The position numbers and the translations under genes were made by a program. 64,000 bases of DNA from an uncultured Bacteroidota bacterium (GTDB lineage: Bacteria > Bacteroidota > Bacteroidia > Flavobacteriales > Flavobacteriaceae): the NCBI GenBank assembly GCA_902602415.1, contig CACKQW010000004.1, positions 55,497 through 119,496 of the forward strand, in the 5' to 3' direction. Positions 17,701 to 24,037 of this stretch are shown here, one piece after another. The notes under the pieces were generated by a model. The model saw only the letters and a program-made list of their open reading frames with translations. It made no database searches and was not told the origin of the DNA. Position 1 is the stretch's first letter, and each line of letters starts with the position of its first letter.

Positions 17701-19067
17701 AGCAAAAAGAGGTTCTTGACAAAATGAAACCAAAATTCCTTGCCAACTCACAAAAAAAGGGTTTCAAGGTAGATAAAGTTGAAAAAATTTGGAAAGATTG
17801 GGAGGCCTTTGCAAGTTATGCATTTAACAAGTCTCATTCCACCTGTTATGCATGGATTGCATATCAAACAGCATATCTAAAGTCAAATTACCCTGCTGAA
17901 TATATGGCATCTGTTTTATCTAATAACATGAGTGATATTAAAAATGTAACCTTTTTTATGGCTGAGTGCAAGAGAATGAAACTTCAGGTTTTGGGTCCCG
18001 ACTTAAATGAATCATACTATAAATTCTCAGTTAACAAAAATAATGCAATTCGATTTGGAATGGGTGCAATCAAAGGAGTAGGTGCATCAGCAGTCGAGGC
18101 CATCGTTAGCGAAAGAAAAAAGAATGGTAATTTCCAATCTATATTTGATTTCACTCAAAGAGTTGATCTTAGAGCAGCAAACAAAAAAGCTATTGATAGT
18201 TTGGCGGCTGCAGGTGCATTTGATTCTTTTGGAATTTCCAGATCTCAATATTTTTATGACAACGGCGATGGAGTTTCATTCATTGAAAAAATAATTAAGC
18301 ATGGTAATAAGTTTCAAGAAAATGTTAATTCTGCTCAGGTAAGTTTATTTGCAGACTCCGCTGATCTTGAAGTTTTGAGTCCTGAAGTTCCTAAAATTGA
18401 GCCATGGCCAGCAATTGAAAAGCTTTCAAAGGAAAAGGAAGTTATTGGAATTTATATTTCAGGACACCCCTTGGATGATTTTAAGTTGGAAATGCAATCA
18501 TTTTGTAATGGTGATGTAAGTGCATTTAAATCTCCTCGTGAATTTTTATTAAAAGAAATATCCATTGCAGGTGTTGTTACTGAGGTTGAACACAAAGTAA
18601 GCCGACAAGGCAAGGGTTGGGCATTTTTCACAGTTGAAGATTATGTAGATTCGTTTACCTTTAGAATTTTTGGAGAGGAATATTTAAGATTCAAACACTT
18701 TTTGAATTTAAACAACTTTTTACATATTAAAACAAAAATAGTTGAAGGTTGGAAAAATAAAGAAACAGGATTAAATGGAGAACCAAGAATTCAATATTTA
18801 AATTTTAGGTTATTGCAGGATGTTGTTAATACAATGGCAAAAAAATTAAGCATTCAATTAGATATAAAAGAAATAGAAGATGAAAAAATTGAGTTAATTA
18901 ATAGCTTGTTAAAAAATCACTCTGGAAATAATAATTTAAGTTTTCAGGTATTTGATAATGATGAAAAAATTATGGTGGATTTAGATAGTCAAAAACAAAA
19001 AATTGATATATCGTCTGATCTTTTATCAAAATTAGATGATAATAAAATTTTATATAAACTTAATTAG
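14721..19067 (+). CDS. dnaE: DNA polymerase III alpha subunit with fused 3'-5' exonuclease
   Basis: Replicative polymerase of 1448 residues, longer than E. coli DnaE because an N-terminal DEDDh exonuclease is fused to it. The exonuclease motifs are FDTETTG (5-11), NINFDL near residue 100 and HNASADVEAT near 170. The PHP domain begins around residue 258 (HLHNHTQFSML). The polymerase active site has PDIDIDF at about 676-682, preceded by VGPGRGSAAGS. A helix-hairpin-helix region and an OB domain follow (SIAGVVTEVEHKVSRQGKGWAFFTVED). The fusion is normal for Flavobacteriia and gives proofreading without a separate DnaQ. Confidence 0.97.
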   Translation: MFLIFDTETTGLPKNWKAPITDTSNWPRCIQIAWQLHDKYGNLKESKSFIIKPDGFDIPYESENIHGISTDLALAEGHDLINVLESFNAAISKSKFIVGHNINFDLNVIGCEFYRLNFESQINTVDVLDTCSEQTAELCKLPGGRGGKFKLPTLTELHEFLFDKKFKDAHNASADVEATSRCLLELIRIENFNKDQIQLGENYFYEFKQANPNSIENFGIKHLNLKKKSEKLKESLIQNNFGVDEANIIDNDLDKHNFCHLHNHTQFSMLQSTIKIRDLVDITYKNSMNAVAITDLGNMMGAFRFISEVKKVNQKIEEENKSLDKKKQHIKPIIGCVLNVCEDRLNKNYRDNGYQMVFLAKNKKGYDNLSKLSSLGFTEGFYYVPRVDKELILKYKSDLIVLSGNLYGEIASKILKVGKAEAEQSLLWWKKNFNDDFYIEINRHNQQDENAVNEVLLNFSKQYNIKLIATNSTYYLEKNEADAHDILLCVRDGEKLATPKGRGRGFRYGLSNDQYYFKTSAEMKDLFSDIPQAIKNINDLVLKISAFDLNNEVQLPKFQIPKEFSNKSKNGSGENEYLKHLTFQGAKKRYGKVSNELRERIEFELETIKNTGYPGYFLIVEDFIKKAREMNVSVGPGRGSAAGSVVAYCLWITNIDPIKYDLLFERFLNPDRISMPDIDIDFDDVGRNKVINYVIEKYGENQVAQIITYGTMAAKSSIRDTARVLDLPLGDADRIAKLVPNMAKLSSIFETNHKELRNKFRADDIDKINQLLSISQADNLESETIKHARLLEGTLRNTGIHACGVIITPDDIKNYVPIATAKDSDLYVTQFDNAVVEQAGLLKMDFLGLKTLTLIKDTVKIVKAKYGIELDPDNFPIDDKKTFDLFKRGDTVGIFQYESPGMQKHLKDLKPTVFDDLIAMNALYRPGPMEYIPSFIKRKHGDEKIIYDLPEMEEILKDTYGITVYQEQVMLLSQKIGDFTKGEADILRKAMGKKQKEVLDKMKPKFLANSQKKGFKVDKVEKIWKDWEAFASYAFNKSHSTCYAWIAYQTAYLKSNYPAEYMASVLSNNMSDIKNVTFFMAECKRMKLQVLGPDLNESYYKFSVNKNNAIRFGMGAIKGVGASAVEAIVSERKKNGNFQSIFDFTQRVDLRAANKKAIDSLAAAGAFDSFGISRSQYFYDNGDGVSFIEKIIKHGNKFQENVNSAQVSLFADSADLEVLSPEVPKIEPWPAIEKLSKEKEVIGIYISGHPLDDFKLEMQSFCNGDVSAFKSPREFLLKEISIAGVVTEVEHKVSRQGKGWAFFTVEDYVDSFTFRIFGEEYLRFKHFLNLNNFLHIKTKIVEGWKNKETGLNGEPRIQYLNFRLLQDVVNTMAKKLSIQLDIKEIEDEKIELINSLLKNHSGNNNLSFQVFDNDEKIMVDLDSQKQKIDISSDLLSKLDDNKILYKLN

Positions 19068-19077
19068 AAATATTATT

Positions 19078-19085
19078 TATTTTTG
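19078..19085 (+). promoter_or_regulatory. Probable -7 promoter box for trxA
   Basis: TATTTTTG matches TAnnTTTG and lies 25 bp before the trxA ATG, just beyond the dnaE stop. No clear TTG at consensus distance. Confidence 0.5.
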
Positions 19086-19110
19086 ACAATCAATTTTAAA
19101 ATATATAATT

Positions 19111-19428
19111 ATGGCTATGGAAATTAACGATGAAAATTTTGAAGAAATTGTTTTAAAAAGCAATAAACCAGTATTAGTCGATTTTTGGGCAGCTTGGTGT
19201 GGGCCATGTAGAATGGTTGGACCCATTATAGAGGAGATTAGCAATGATTATGCTGGCAAGGCAATAGTTGGTAAAGTTGATATTGATTCAAATCAACAGT
19301 ATGCAGCCCAGTTTGGAGTAAGAAATATTCCAACTATTTTGATTTTTAAAGACGGAGAACTAGTCGATCGAAAGGTTGGAGTGTCTTCAAAAAATGATTA
19401 TGCAGAGGCTCTAGACGCCTTAATCTAA
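19111..19428 (+). CDS. trxA: Thioredoxin
   Basis: Cytoplasmic disulfide reductase of 105 residues, the normal length. The active site WCGPC is in VDFWAAWCGPCRMVGPII (about 25-42), and the conserved cis-proline is in VRNIPTILIFKDGE. No signal peptide is present. The start MAMEINDENF was kept; a second in-frame ATG six bases later is also possible. It follows dnaE by 43 bp and has its own promoter box. Confidence 0.97.
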   Translation: MAMEINDENFEEIVLKSNKPVLVDFWAAWCGPCRMVGPIIEEISNDYAGKAIVGKVDIDSNQQYAAQFGVRNIPTILIFKDGELVDRKVGVSSKNDYAEALDALI

Positions 19429-19473
19429 TTAGGTTACTTAATTCATTATTAAATATAATTGATCAAAATATAT

Positions 19474-19504
19474 TTGACCTAATGAAAATCAAAATGTATA
19501 TTTG
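19474..19504 (+). promoter_or_regulatory. Promoter of tRNA-Asp
   Basis: TTG at 19474-19476, a 20-bp spacer, then TATATTTG at 19497-19504: a complete match to the Bacteroidota consensus. The tRNA begins 15 bp after the -7 box, consistent with transcription starting just upstream of the mature 5' end. Confidence 0.8.
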
Positions 19505-19518
19505 CTCAGCTCAAAAAC

Positions 19519-19592
19519 GGTCTGGTAGTTCAGTTGGTTAGAATACATGCCTGTCACGCATGGGGTCGCGGGTTCGAGTCCCGTCCAGACCG
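19519..19592 (+). tRNA. tRNA-Asp (anticodon GUC)
   Basis: A 74-nt cloverleaf. The acceptor arms GGTCTGG and CCAGACC pair perfectly, with discriminator G. The anticodon stem CATGC/GCATG encloses loop CTGTCAC with anticodon GTC. The T arm GCGGG-TTCGAGT-CCCGT is standard. The 3' CCA is not encoded. Confidence 0.97.
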
Positions 19593-19622
19593 CAAAAGTT
19601 TCAATTTTATTCCTTCAATATC

Positions 19623-20765
19623 ATGAATTTAAAAACTCTTTTTTTTCTTTTTTCACTATTTTTTTCGTGGACTTTAAGTTCTCAGGATTTCATTTCTCAA
19701 ACATTGCAATATGATGGAAATAACAGAGAATACGAATTATATATTCCTCAGAGTTATGATGGATCAGAAAATGTCCCATTAATGTTTAACTTCCACGCAG
19801 GTAATGGAACAAGCTACAGCCAGATTTATATTTCAGACATGAGAAATTTAGCCGATGAAAATAATTTTATACTTGTTTATCCTCAAGCAATTGCAGATCC
19901 CACAGATGGGGGTTCTCTAAATTGGATGTTCAAGGGTGATTATGATCATGATGACATATATTTTGTTGAGGCCATGATTGACGAAATTGCAGGTCAATAC
20001 TCGATTGATCAGTCAAGGGTTTACGCATGTGGTTACTCTCTTGGCGGTGAATTTGTTCATGAACTTTTATGCAGATTGAATAATAGAATTGCTGCTGGTG
20101 TTGCTGTCGCTAGAACAATGTTTATTGAAACTTATGAAAATTGTATTCCTGAACATCCTACTGCCGTAATGAGTATTTTAGGAACTGATGACTTTAATTC
20201 ATTATATAATGGTGTTGAATTTGCTGGAGTTTTATACTATCTATCTGCTGCTGATACCCATCAGTTTTGGATTGATTATAACAACACTGATGCTGATCCA
20301 ATTGAAATTGAATTACCCAATGTAAGTACAAATGATGGATCCACTGTAACAAAGAGAATTTGGGAAAATGGTGATGCTTGTGTTTCTGTTGTTGAACTGA
20401 GAGTGAATGGAGGAGATCATGATTGGCCAGGGTGGTCTGGAAATATGGATATTAATTCTGATGATGAGATATGGAATTTTGTATCCCAATATTCAATTGA
20501 TGGTTTAATTGAAAATTGCGGCTTATCAAATAGTGAGTTTGATAATATTGATGAACTTATATATTTTCCAAATCCAGTTACTAATCAAATTCAAATTATT
20601 AACGATTCAAATTATAAAAATTTAATTATTGCTGATTTAAATGGAAAAACAATTATTGAATATCAAATTAATAGTGGTATCAACACACTTGATATCTCTT
20701 TTTTAAAACCTGCTTCCTATATATTAAATATTGGTGAAAAAAGTTATAAAGTAATTAAGAAATAA
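19623..20765 (+). CDS. Secreted esterase (PHB-depolymerase/LpqC-like alpha/beta hydrolase) with T9SS tail
   Basis: The 380-residue protein has a signal peptide (residues 1-19, ending LSSQ). Its alpha/beta-hydrolase domain shows an oxyanion-side motif (LMFNFHAGNGT), the nucleophile elbow GYSLGGEF (Ser near residue 139) and a likely catalytic His in GGDHDWPGW. This is the pattern of family-1 carbohydrate esterase/feruloyl esterase and PHB-depolymerase-like enzymes. The C-terminus is a T9SS sorting domain (IYFPNPVTNQIQI through SYILNIGEKSYKVIKK). The substrate is probably an ester on an extracellular polymer, by inference. The ATG at 19623 was chosen because the upstream frame is part of tRNA-Asp. 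Confidence 0.85.
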   Translation: MNLKTLFFLFSLFFSWTLSSQDFISQTLQYDGNNREYELYIPQSYDGSENVPLMFNFHAGNGTSYSQIYISDMRNLADENNFILVYPQAIADPTDGGSLNWMFKGDYDHDDIYFVEAMIDEIAGQYSIDQSRVYACGYSLGGEFVHELLCRLNNRIAAGVAVARTMFIETYENCIPEHPTAVMSILGTDDFNSLYNGVEFAGVLYYLSAADTHQFWIDYNNTDADPIEIELPNVSTNDGSTVTKRIWENGDACVSVVELRVNGGDHDWPGWSGNMDINSDDEIWNFVSQYSIDGLIENCGLSNSEFDNIDELIYFPNPVTNQIQIINDSNYKNLIIADLNGKTIIEYQINSGINTLDISFLKPASYILNIGEKSYKVIKK

Positions 20766-20776
20766 AAATAAAAAGA

Positions 20777-21247
20777 TTAAGTAGTAACAATTAAATTGTT
20801 TCCTTCAATACTTGTTGAGTAGCATGGCAACGCATTTCCCCCTGTACAAGAACTATTATATGTATTCCCGTGCTGATTGCATCTAAAAATATTACCCTGA
20901 ACTAACTCCCATCTATTTCTTACCCCATTGTGGGGGCAAAAATTTGTATAAGCTTGAATATGGTCATTGCTAATTCTTAAAAAAAGCATATTTAATCCGA
21001 TGCTATTTCCATTCATCCAACCACCCACTGTGTTTAAATTAGAAAAATTACTGTTTGTTAAATCAATTGTAAAAACACCTTCTTGGGATGTATAGCCAAT
21101 TTCCAGATTGTCAAGATCATAATTTTCATCAGAGTCATCTGATGAGCAAGATTCAATAAATGATAGACCAAAAAATGCAAATGCAACAGTTGGACAAACT
21201 TTTTTTAAAAAATCTCTTCTTGTATTTGTTATTTTATTTTTTTTCAT
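20777..21247 (-). CDS. Periplasmic Rieske [2Fe-2S] lipoprotein with Tat-like signal
   Basis: The 156-residue protein begins with a twin-arginine-like motif (TRRDFLKK, residues 9-16), a hydrophobic segment and a lipobox ending at Cys34 (FIESC). This suggests folded export by Tat followed by lipid attachment. The Rieske domain has both ligand pairs, CPHNG and CNQHG, about 20 residues apart, so the cluster should be intact. No catalytic domain follows. It starts 2 bp after the upstream beta-barrel gene, in a three-gene minus-strand operon with YceI. An electron-transfer role is likely, but the partner is not known. Confidence 0.87.
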   Translation of the reverse strand: MKKNKITNTRRDFLKKVCPTVAFAFFGLSFIESCSSDDSDENYDLDNLEIGYTSQEGVFTIDLTNSNFSNLNTVGGWMNGNSIGLNMLFLRISNDHIQAYTNFCPHNGVRNRWELVQGNIFRCNQHGNTYNSSCTGGNALPCYSTSIEGNNLIVTT

Positions 21248-21249
21248 AA

Positions 21250-22140
21250 TTAAAAAACTCTTAAAATATTAAATCCAAAGAAAAAATCCCCAGCACTCCA
21301 ATCTCCCTCTGCATCTAACAAAACAGACACGTCATCAATGGTTTGGGTATTTGAAAATAAAAGTTGAAATACATGACCTCCCGTTTCAATATCTACACCT
21401 ATGCTTAAAACATCCTTGTAAGGAGATATTTTCAATCTATTAACATAATGATTGTACTCAAAGTTTAAAGACGTTCTTTTGTTAAATTTGTATCTAGATC
21501 CAAAGGAAACCGTATAGTTTTCTTTTTGTTCATATGTGATAAATAAAATTTCCCCATTTTCAAATAAAGGGATGATGTCATTATAATTTCTAATTGCAAT
21601 GGAGGGAGAAATTTGAACAGAAAATTTTTCAGACAAAGCAGTGGAGAATAATAATTGAGTGAAAAATAGGGATCTTTCTGAAAAACTTACATCTTGGCCT
21701 TGTGCAAAAAAACCAGATGAATTGTAATTAAAGCTGGTATAATTTGAAATATTCAGAGGAAAGTTTGAAGACTGCTCTGAAATTTTAAACTTTAAGCTTG
21801 ACGAGTATATTTTTTTTAATGATTCTCTACTGATCCCAATTTGAATGTTATCATTAAGCCCATACATTAATTCAATTTTAGTATTTGCAAAATCAAGTCC
21901 AAAGAGAGTTCTAATTCCATCTTTTACAGTTCCGAATCTGTGGGATACATACAAATACAATTCATCTTTATTTGACTGTTTGGTTGATTGATTATTAATT
22001 ATTTTATGAGCTTTGAATGCAGAAATAGTAAATTCAGTATTGGTCTTATCATCAATATCATACAATAAATCAGTTTGACTAAAGCAATTTATATACATAA
22101 AAAATATAAATACTATGATTTTCTCAGTTTTGTAATCCAT
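21250..22140 (-). CDS. DUF5777-like beta-barrel protein
   Basis: The 296-residue protein has a signal peptide (ending CFSQ near residue 22). It then shows alternating polar/hydrophobic strands with aromatic ends typical of an outer-membrane barrel (for example FKAHKIINNQSTKQ and the final FFGFNILRVF). It fits the DUF5777 family, which in Flavobacteriia is often beside YceI and small redox proteins. Cargo and function are unknown. It overlaps the end of the YceI gene by 17 bp and ends 2 bp before the Rieske gene, so the three genes are tightly coupled. Confidence 0.75.
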   Translation of the reverse strand: MDYKTEKIIVFIFFMYINCFSQTDLLYDIDDKTNTEFTISAFKAHKIINNQSTKQSNKDELYLYVSHRFGTVKDGIRTLFGLDFANTKIELMYGLNDNIQIGISRESLKKIYSSSLKFKISEQSSNFPLNISNYTSFNYNSSGFFAQGQDVSFSERSLFFTQLLFSTALSEKFSVQISPSIAIRNYNDIIPLFENGEILFITYEQKENYTVSFGSRYKFNKRTSLNFEYNHYVNRLKISPYKDVLSIGVDIETGGHVFQLLFSNTQTIDDVSVLLDAEGDWSAGDFFFGFNILRVF

Positions 22141-22705
22141 AGTTATAATTTAAATTAATTTTAACAACCTCATCAATTTTCATAAAAACAACTTTTGGTA
22201 TTCTAACATTAAAATCACTAAGTTTTATTGAAAAGCTAGAAATTAAGTTTAAATCATTTTCGATTTTTTTTATTTTTCCAGTGGCAATAATATCTTTAGT
22301 TACTCCTTTGATGGTCAATTGCCCTTTGATGATAATATCCATGAAATTTTCATCAACCAAACCATAATCAAAAATTTCTGTTTTTCCGTCAAATATTGAT
22401 CTTGTTGATAATTCAATATTTCCCTCAAAAGTTGATTTAGGATACTTGTAACTTTCTAAATAATTTTCATTAAAATGTTCTTGCATCAGTCCCAATCTAA
22501 ATTCAAAATCTTTAATTTTTATTAATGCTGCAATATTCCCATTAGAAACATCAATTGCGGAAATTGAAGAAGTATTTTTTGCTTTGATCGGTTCAAAGGC
22601 AGCCTTTGAGCCATCAAATTCCGTAATTCCAGTTTTGGTATAGTATTTCTGAGCAGAAATTGTAATTGAAAAAAGTAAAAAAAAGTTAAATAAGTAAAGT
22701 TTCAT
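22124..22705 (-). CDS. YceI-family periplasmic protein
   Basis: A 193-residue protein with a signal peptide (MKLYLFNFFLLFSITISAQ) and a YceI lipocalin-like domain. Family features are KTGITEFDGSKAAFEPIKAKN, the central FEFRLGLMQEHFNENYLESYKYP block and the repeated GQLTIKGVTKDI pattern. YceI proteins bind long isoprenoid chains such as polyprenyl quinones. With a Rieske protein in the same operon, a link to quinone or electron chemistry is plausible but inferred. I chose the ATG at 22705; the longer in-frame start would put 11 polar residues before the signal peptide. Confidence 0.88.
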   Translation of the reverse strand: MKLYLFNFFLLFSITISAQKYYTKTGITEFDGSKAAFEPIKAKNTSSISAIDVSNGNIAALIKIKDFEFRLGLMQEHFNENYLESYKYPKSTFEGNIELSTRSIFDGKTEIFDYGLVDENFMDIIIKGQLTIKGVTKDIIATGKIKKIENDLNLISSFSIKLSDFNVRIPKVVFMKIDEVVKINLNYNYGLQN

Positions 22706-22775
22706 AGGCAAACTTGAAATTTTCAATTTTTGTACCAAATATTTTTAATTTAGCTAAAGTTAGTAAATAAAAATT

Positions 22776-23759
22776 ATGAATAAAGTTTTTGTAAGTGGTG
22801 GTTCAGGATACATTGCTTTGCATACAATAATACTTTTATTACAGAAAAATTACTTTGTAGTCACATCTGTGAAAGATAAAGTTAAAATTGCACTGGTTAA
22901 AAAATGTCTTAAACAGAATAATATTGATATTTCAAGAATTGAATTTTGCATCCTTGATTTACTAGACGATCAAGGATGGAATGATGCCTTGAAAGGTTGT
23001 CAGTATGTGTTTCATATGGCGTCACCAGTTGTTCCTGGGAATGTGGATAAAGATCTTGTGGTAAAGCCAGCTGTTGAGGGAATGACTAGATGCTTGAATG
23101 CCGCTATAAAAAATAAAGCTAAAAAATTTGTTTTAACATCTTCTTATGCTGCTATTTATGGAAATTCAAAAAATACATTTAGTGACAATGATTGGACTGA
23201 TTTAAATAGAGAAGATCTAATGCCCTATGAGATCAGTAAAACAAAATCTGAAATAGGAATGTGGGAAATAGTCAAAAATTCTGAGTATAAAATTGAAGCA
23301 TGCTCAATTAATCCTGTTTTGGTTTTAGGGCCGTCAGTATCAGGCGTAATTAGTATGTCAAATAAACAAGTTTTGTATAGGATTTTAAGCTTACCTTTTA
23401 TTCCTAATATCACTGTTCCTATTGTAGGTGTGAAGGATGTTGCTAATGCTCATCTTAAGGCAATGGAAAACAAAAATAGCAATGGTAAGAGGTTTCTAAT
23501 AACAGAAAAAACCGTCGATTTGATACATATAGCTAAACTGTTAAAATCTAATAATGTCAATGTCTCAACGTTAGTAGTTCCTGATTTTATAGTTAGATTG
23601 TTTTCTTTTTTTATTCCAAGTTTAAAAGCCATTGCAAAAAGACTAAACAAAAAAGAGCATTTGGAACCTAAAAATGCACAATCAATTCTTGGTTTTCACC
23701 CAAAGAGTGTTGATTTAGAGATTGTTAATTCAGTCCTGCAAATTAACTCTAAAAAATAA
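22776..23759 (+). CDS. NAD(P)-dependent reductase of the extended SDR family (DFR/cinnamoyl-CoA-reductase-like)
   Basis: The 327-residue protein has an N-terminal Rossmann loop VFVSGGSGYIALH (residues 4-16) and an active-site Tyr/Lys pair in YEISKTKSE (Tyr near residue 151) with a preceding LTSSYAA serine. The layout is that of dihydroflavonol 4-reductase-like and cinnamyl-alcohol-type reductases. The usual GxxGxxG loop is changed at its last Gly (GGSGYIA). The substrate is unknown. The gene stands alone and is followed by a predicted small RNA. Confidence 0.87.
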   Translation: MNKVFVSGGSGYIALHTIILLLQKNYFVVTSVKDKVKIALVKKCLKQNNIDISRIEFCILDLLDDQGWNDALKGCQYVFHMASPVVPGNVDKDLVVKPAVEGMTRCLNAAIKNKAKKFVLTSSYAAIYGNSKNTFSDNDWTDLNREDLMPYEISKTKSEIGMWEIVKNSEYKIEACSINPVLVLGPSVSGVISMSNKQVLYRILSLPFIPNITVPIVGVKDVANAHLKAMENKNSNGKRFLITEKTVDLIHIAKLLKSNNVNVSTLVVPDFIVRLFSFFIPSLKAIAKRLNKKEHLEPKNAQSILGFHPKSVDLEIVNSVLQINSKK

Positions 23760-23763
23760 GTAG

Positions 23764-23771
23764 TATATTTG
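23764..23771 (+). promoter_or_regulatory. -7 promoter box of a predicted small RNA
   Basis: TATATTTG followed by C matches the strong form of the Bacteroidota box. It starts 5 bp after the reductase stop and before two hairpins ending in a terminator. A TTG at a normal distance is missing. Confidence 0.5.
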
Positions 23772-23777
23772 CACAGT

Positions 23778-23840
23778 GTTGACTTGCCTACAGGCAAGTG
23801 GTTTTACCAATGAAAGCTTTCCTTTTGGGGAGCTTTTTTT
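23778..23840 (+). ncRNA. Predicted small RNA of about 63 nt upstream of the glycan uptake locus
   Basis: Seven bases after a promoter box lies a compact structured segment. A first hairpin ACTTGCC/GGCAAGT (7 bp, loop TACA, 23782-23799) is followed by a short TGGT/ACCA element and then a terminator hairpin. No open reading frame of note fits inside. The order of promoter box, stem-loop and terminator is what a short independent transcript would show. It could instead be only a processed 3' UTR of the reductase gene. The family is not recognised; a comparison with Rfam (including Flavo-1) would decide. Confidence 0.45.
23813..23840 (+). terminator. Rho-independent terminator
   Basis: The 10-bp stem AAAGCTTTCC/GGGGAGCTTT (with two G-U pairs) has a TTTT loop and is followed by a T run to 23840. 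It would end both the reductase transcript and the predicted small RNA, insulating the downstream SusC promoter. Confidence 0.85.
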
Positions 23841-23849
23841 ATTCTTATT

Positions 23850-23867
23850 TTCGAAAACGTTTTCGAA
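23850..23867. promoter_or_regulatory. Perfect 18-bp palindrome, probable LacI-family operator
   Basis: TTCGAAAACGTTTTCGAA reads the same on both strands with a central CG, the hallmark of LacI/GalR-family operators. It lies about 170 bp before the susC start, and the locus ends with a LacI-family regulator gene (33838). I saw no second copy in the window. The pairing of site and regulator is inference. Confidence 0.7.
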
Positions 23868-23905
23868 GACTTTTTGAACTACTTAATAAATGCTTAATAA
23901 AAAAT

Positions 23906-23946
23906 TATTTTCATTGAAAATATATTAAAGAATGTTGAAAAACATT
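23906..23946. promoter_or_regulatory. Two further inverted repeats in the susC upstream region
   Basis: TATTTTCATTGAAAATA (23906-23922) is a palindrome around one central base. AATGTTGAAAAACATT (23931-23946) has 6-bp arms and a 4-base loop. Both are AT-rich, so chance is possible. They may be secondary protein-binding sites. Confidence 0.35.
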
Positions 23947-23969
23947 AAGAAATAGTCATTTTTAAGTTT

Positions 23970-24004
23970 TTGATAAAATTATACATAAATAAGCTTTAAT
24001 TTTA
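23970..24004 (+). promoter_or_regulatory. Candidate susC promoter
   Basis: TTG at 23970-23972 and TAATTTTA at 23997-24004 (one mismatch to TAnnTTTG) with a 24-bp spacer, slightly too long. The susC ATG follows 33 bp later. This is a weak match. Confidence 0.35.
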
Positions 24005-24037
24005 CATTAAATTGACTTCAATAAATTAACTAATGCT

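Noticed and set aside
19560..19622. N-terminal extension of the secreted esterase, starting inside tRNA-Asp
   Set aside because: The frame is open only because it runs through the tRNA 3' half. The extra 21 residues are basic and precede a normal signal peptide, so the start is at 19623.
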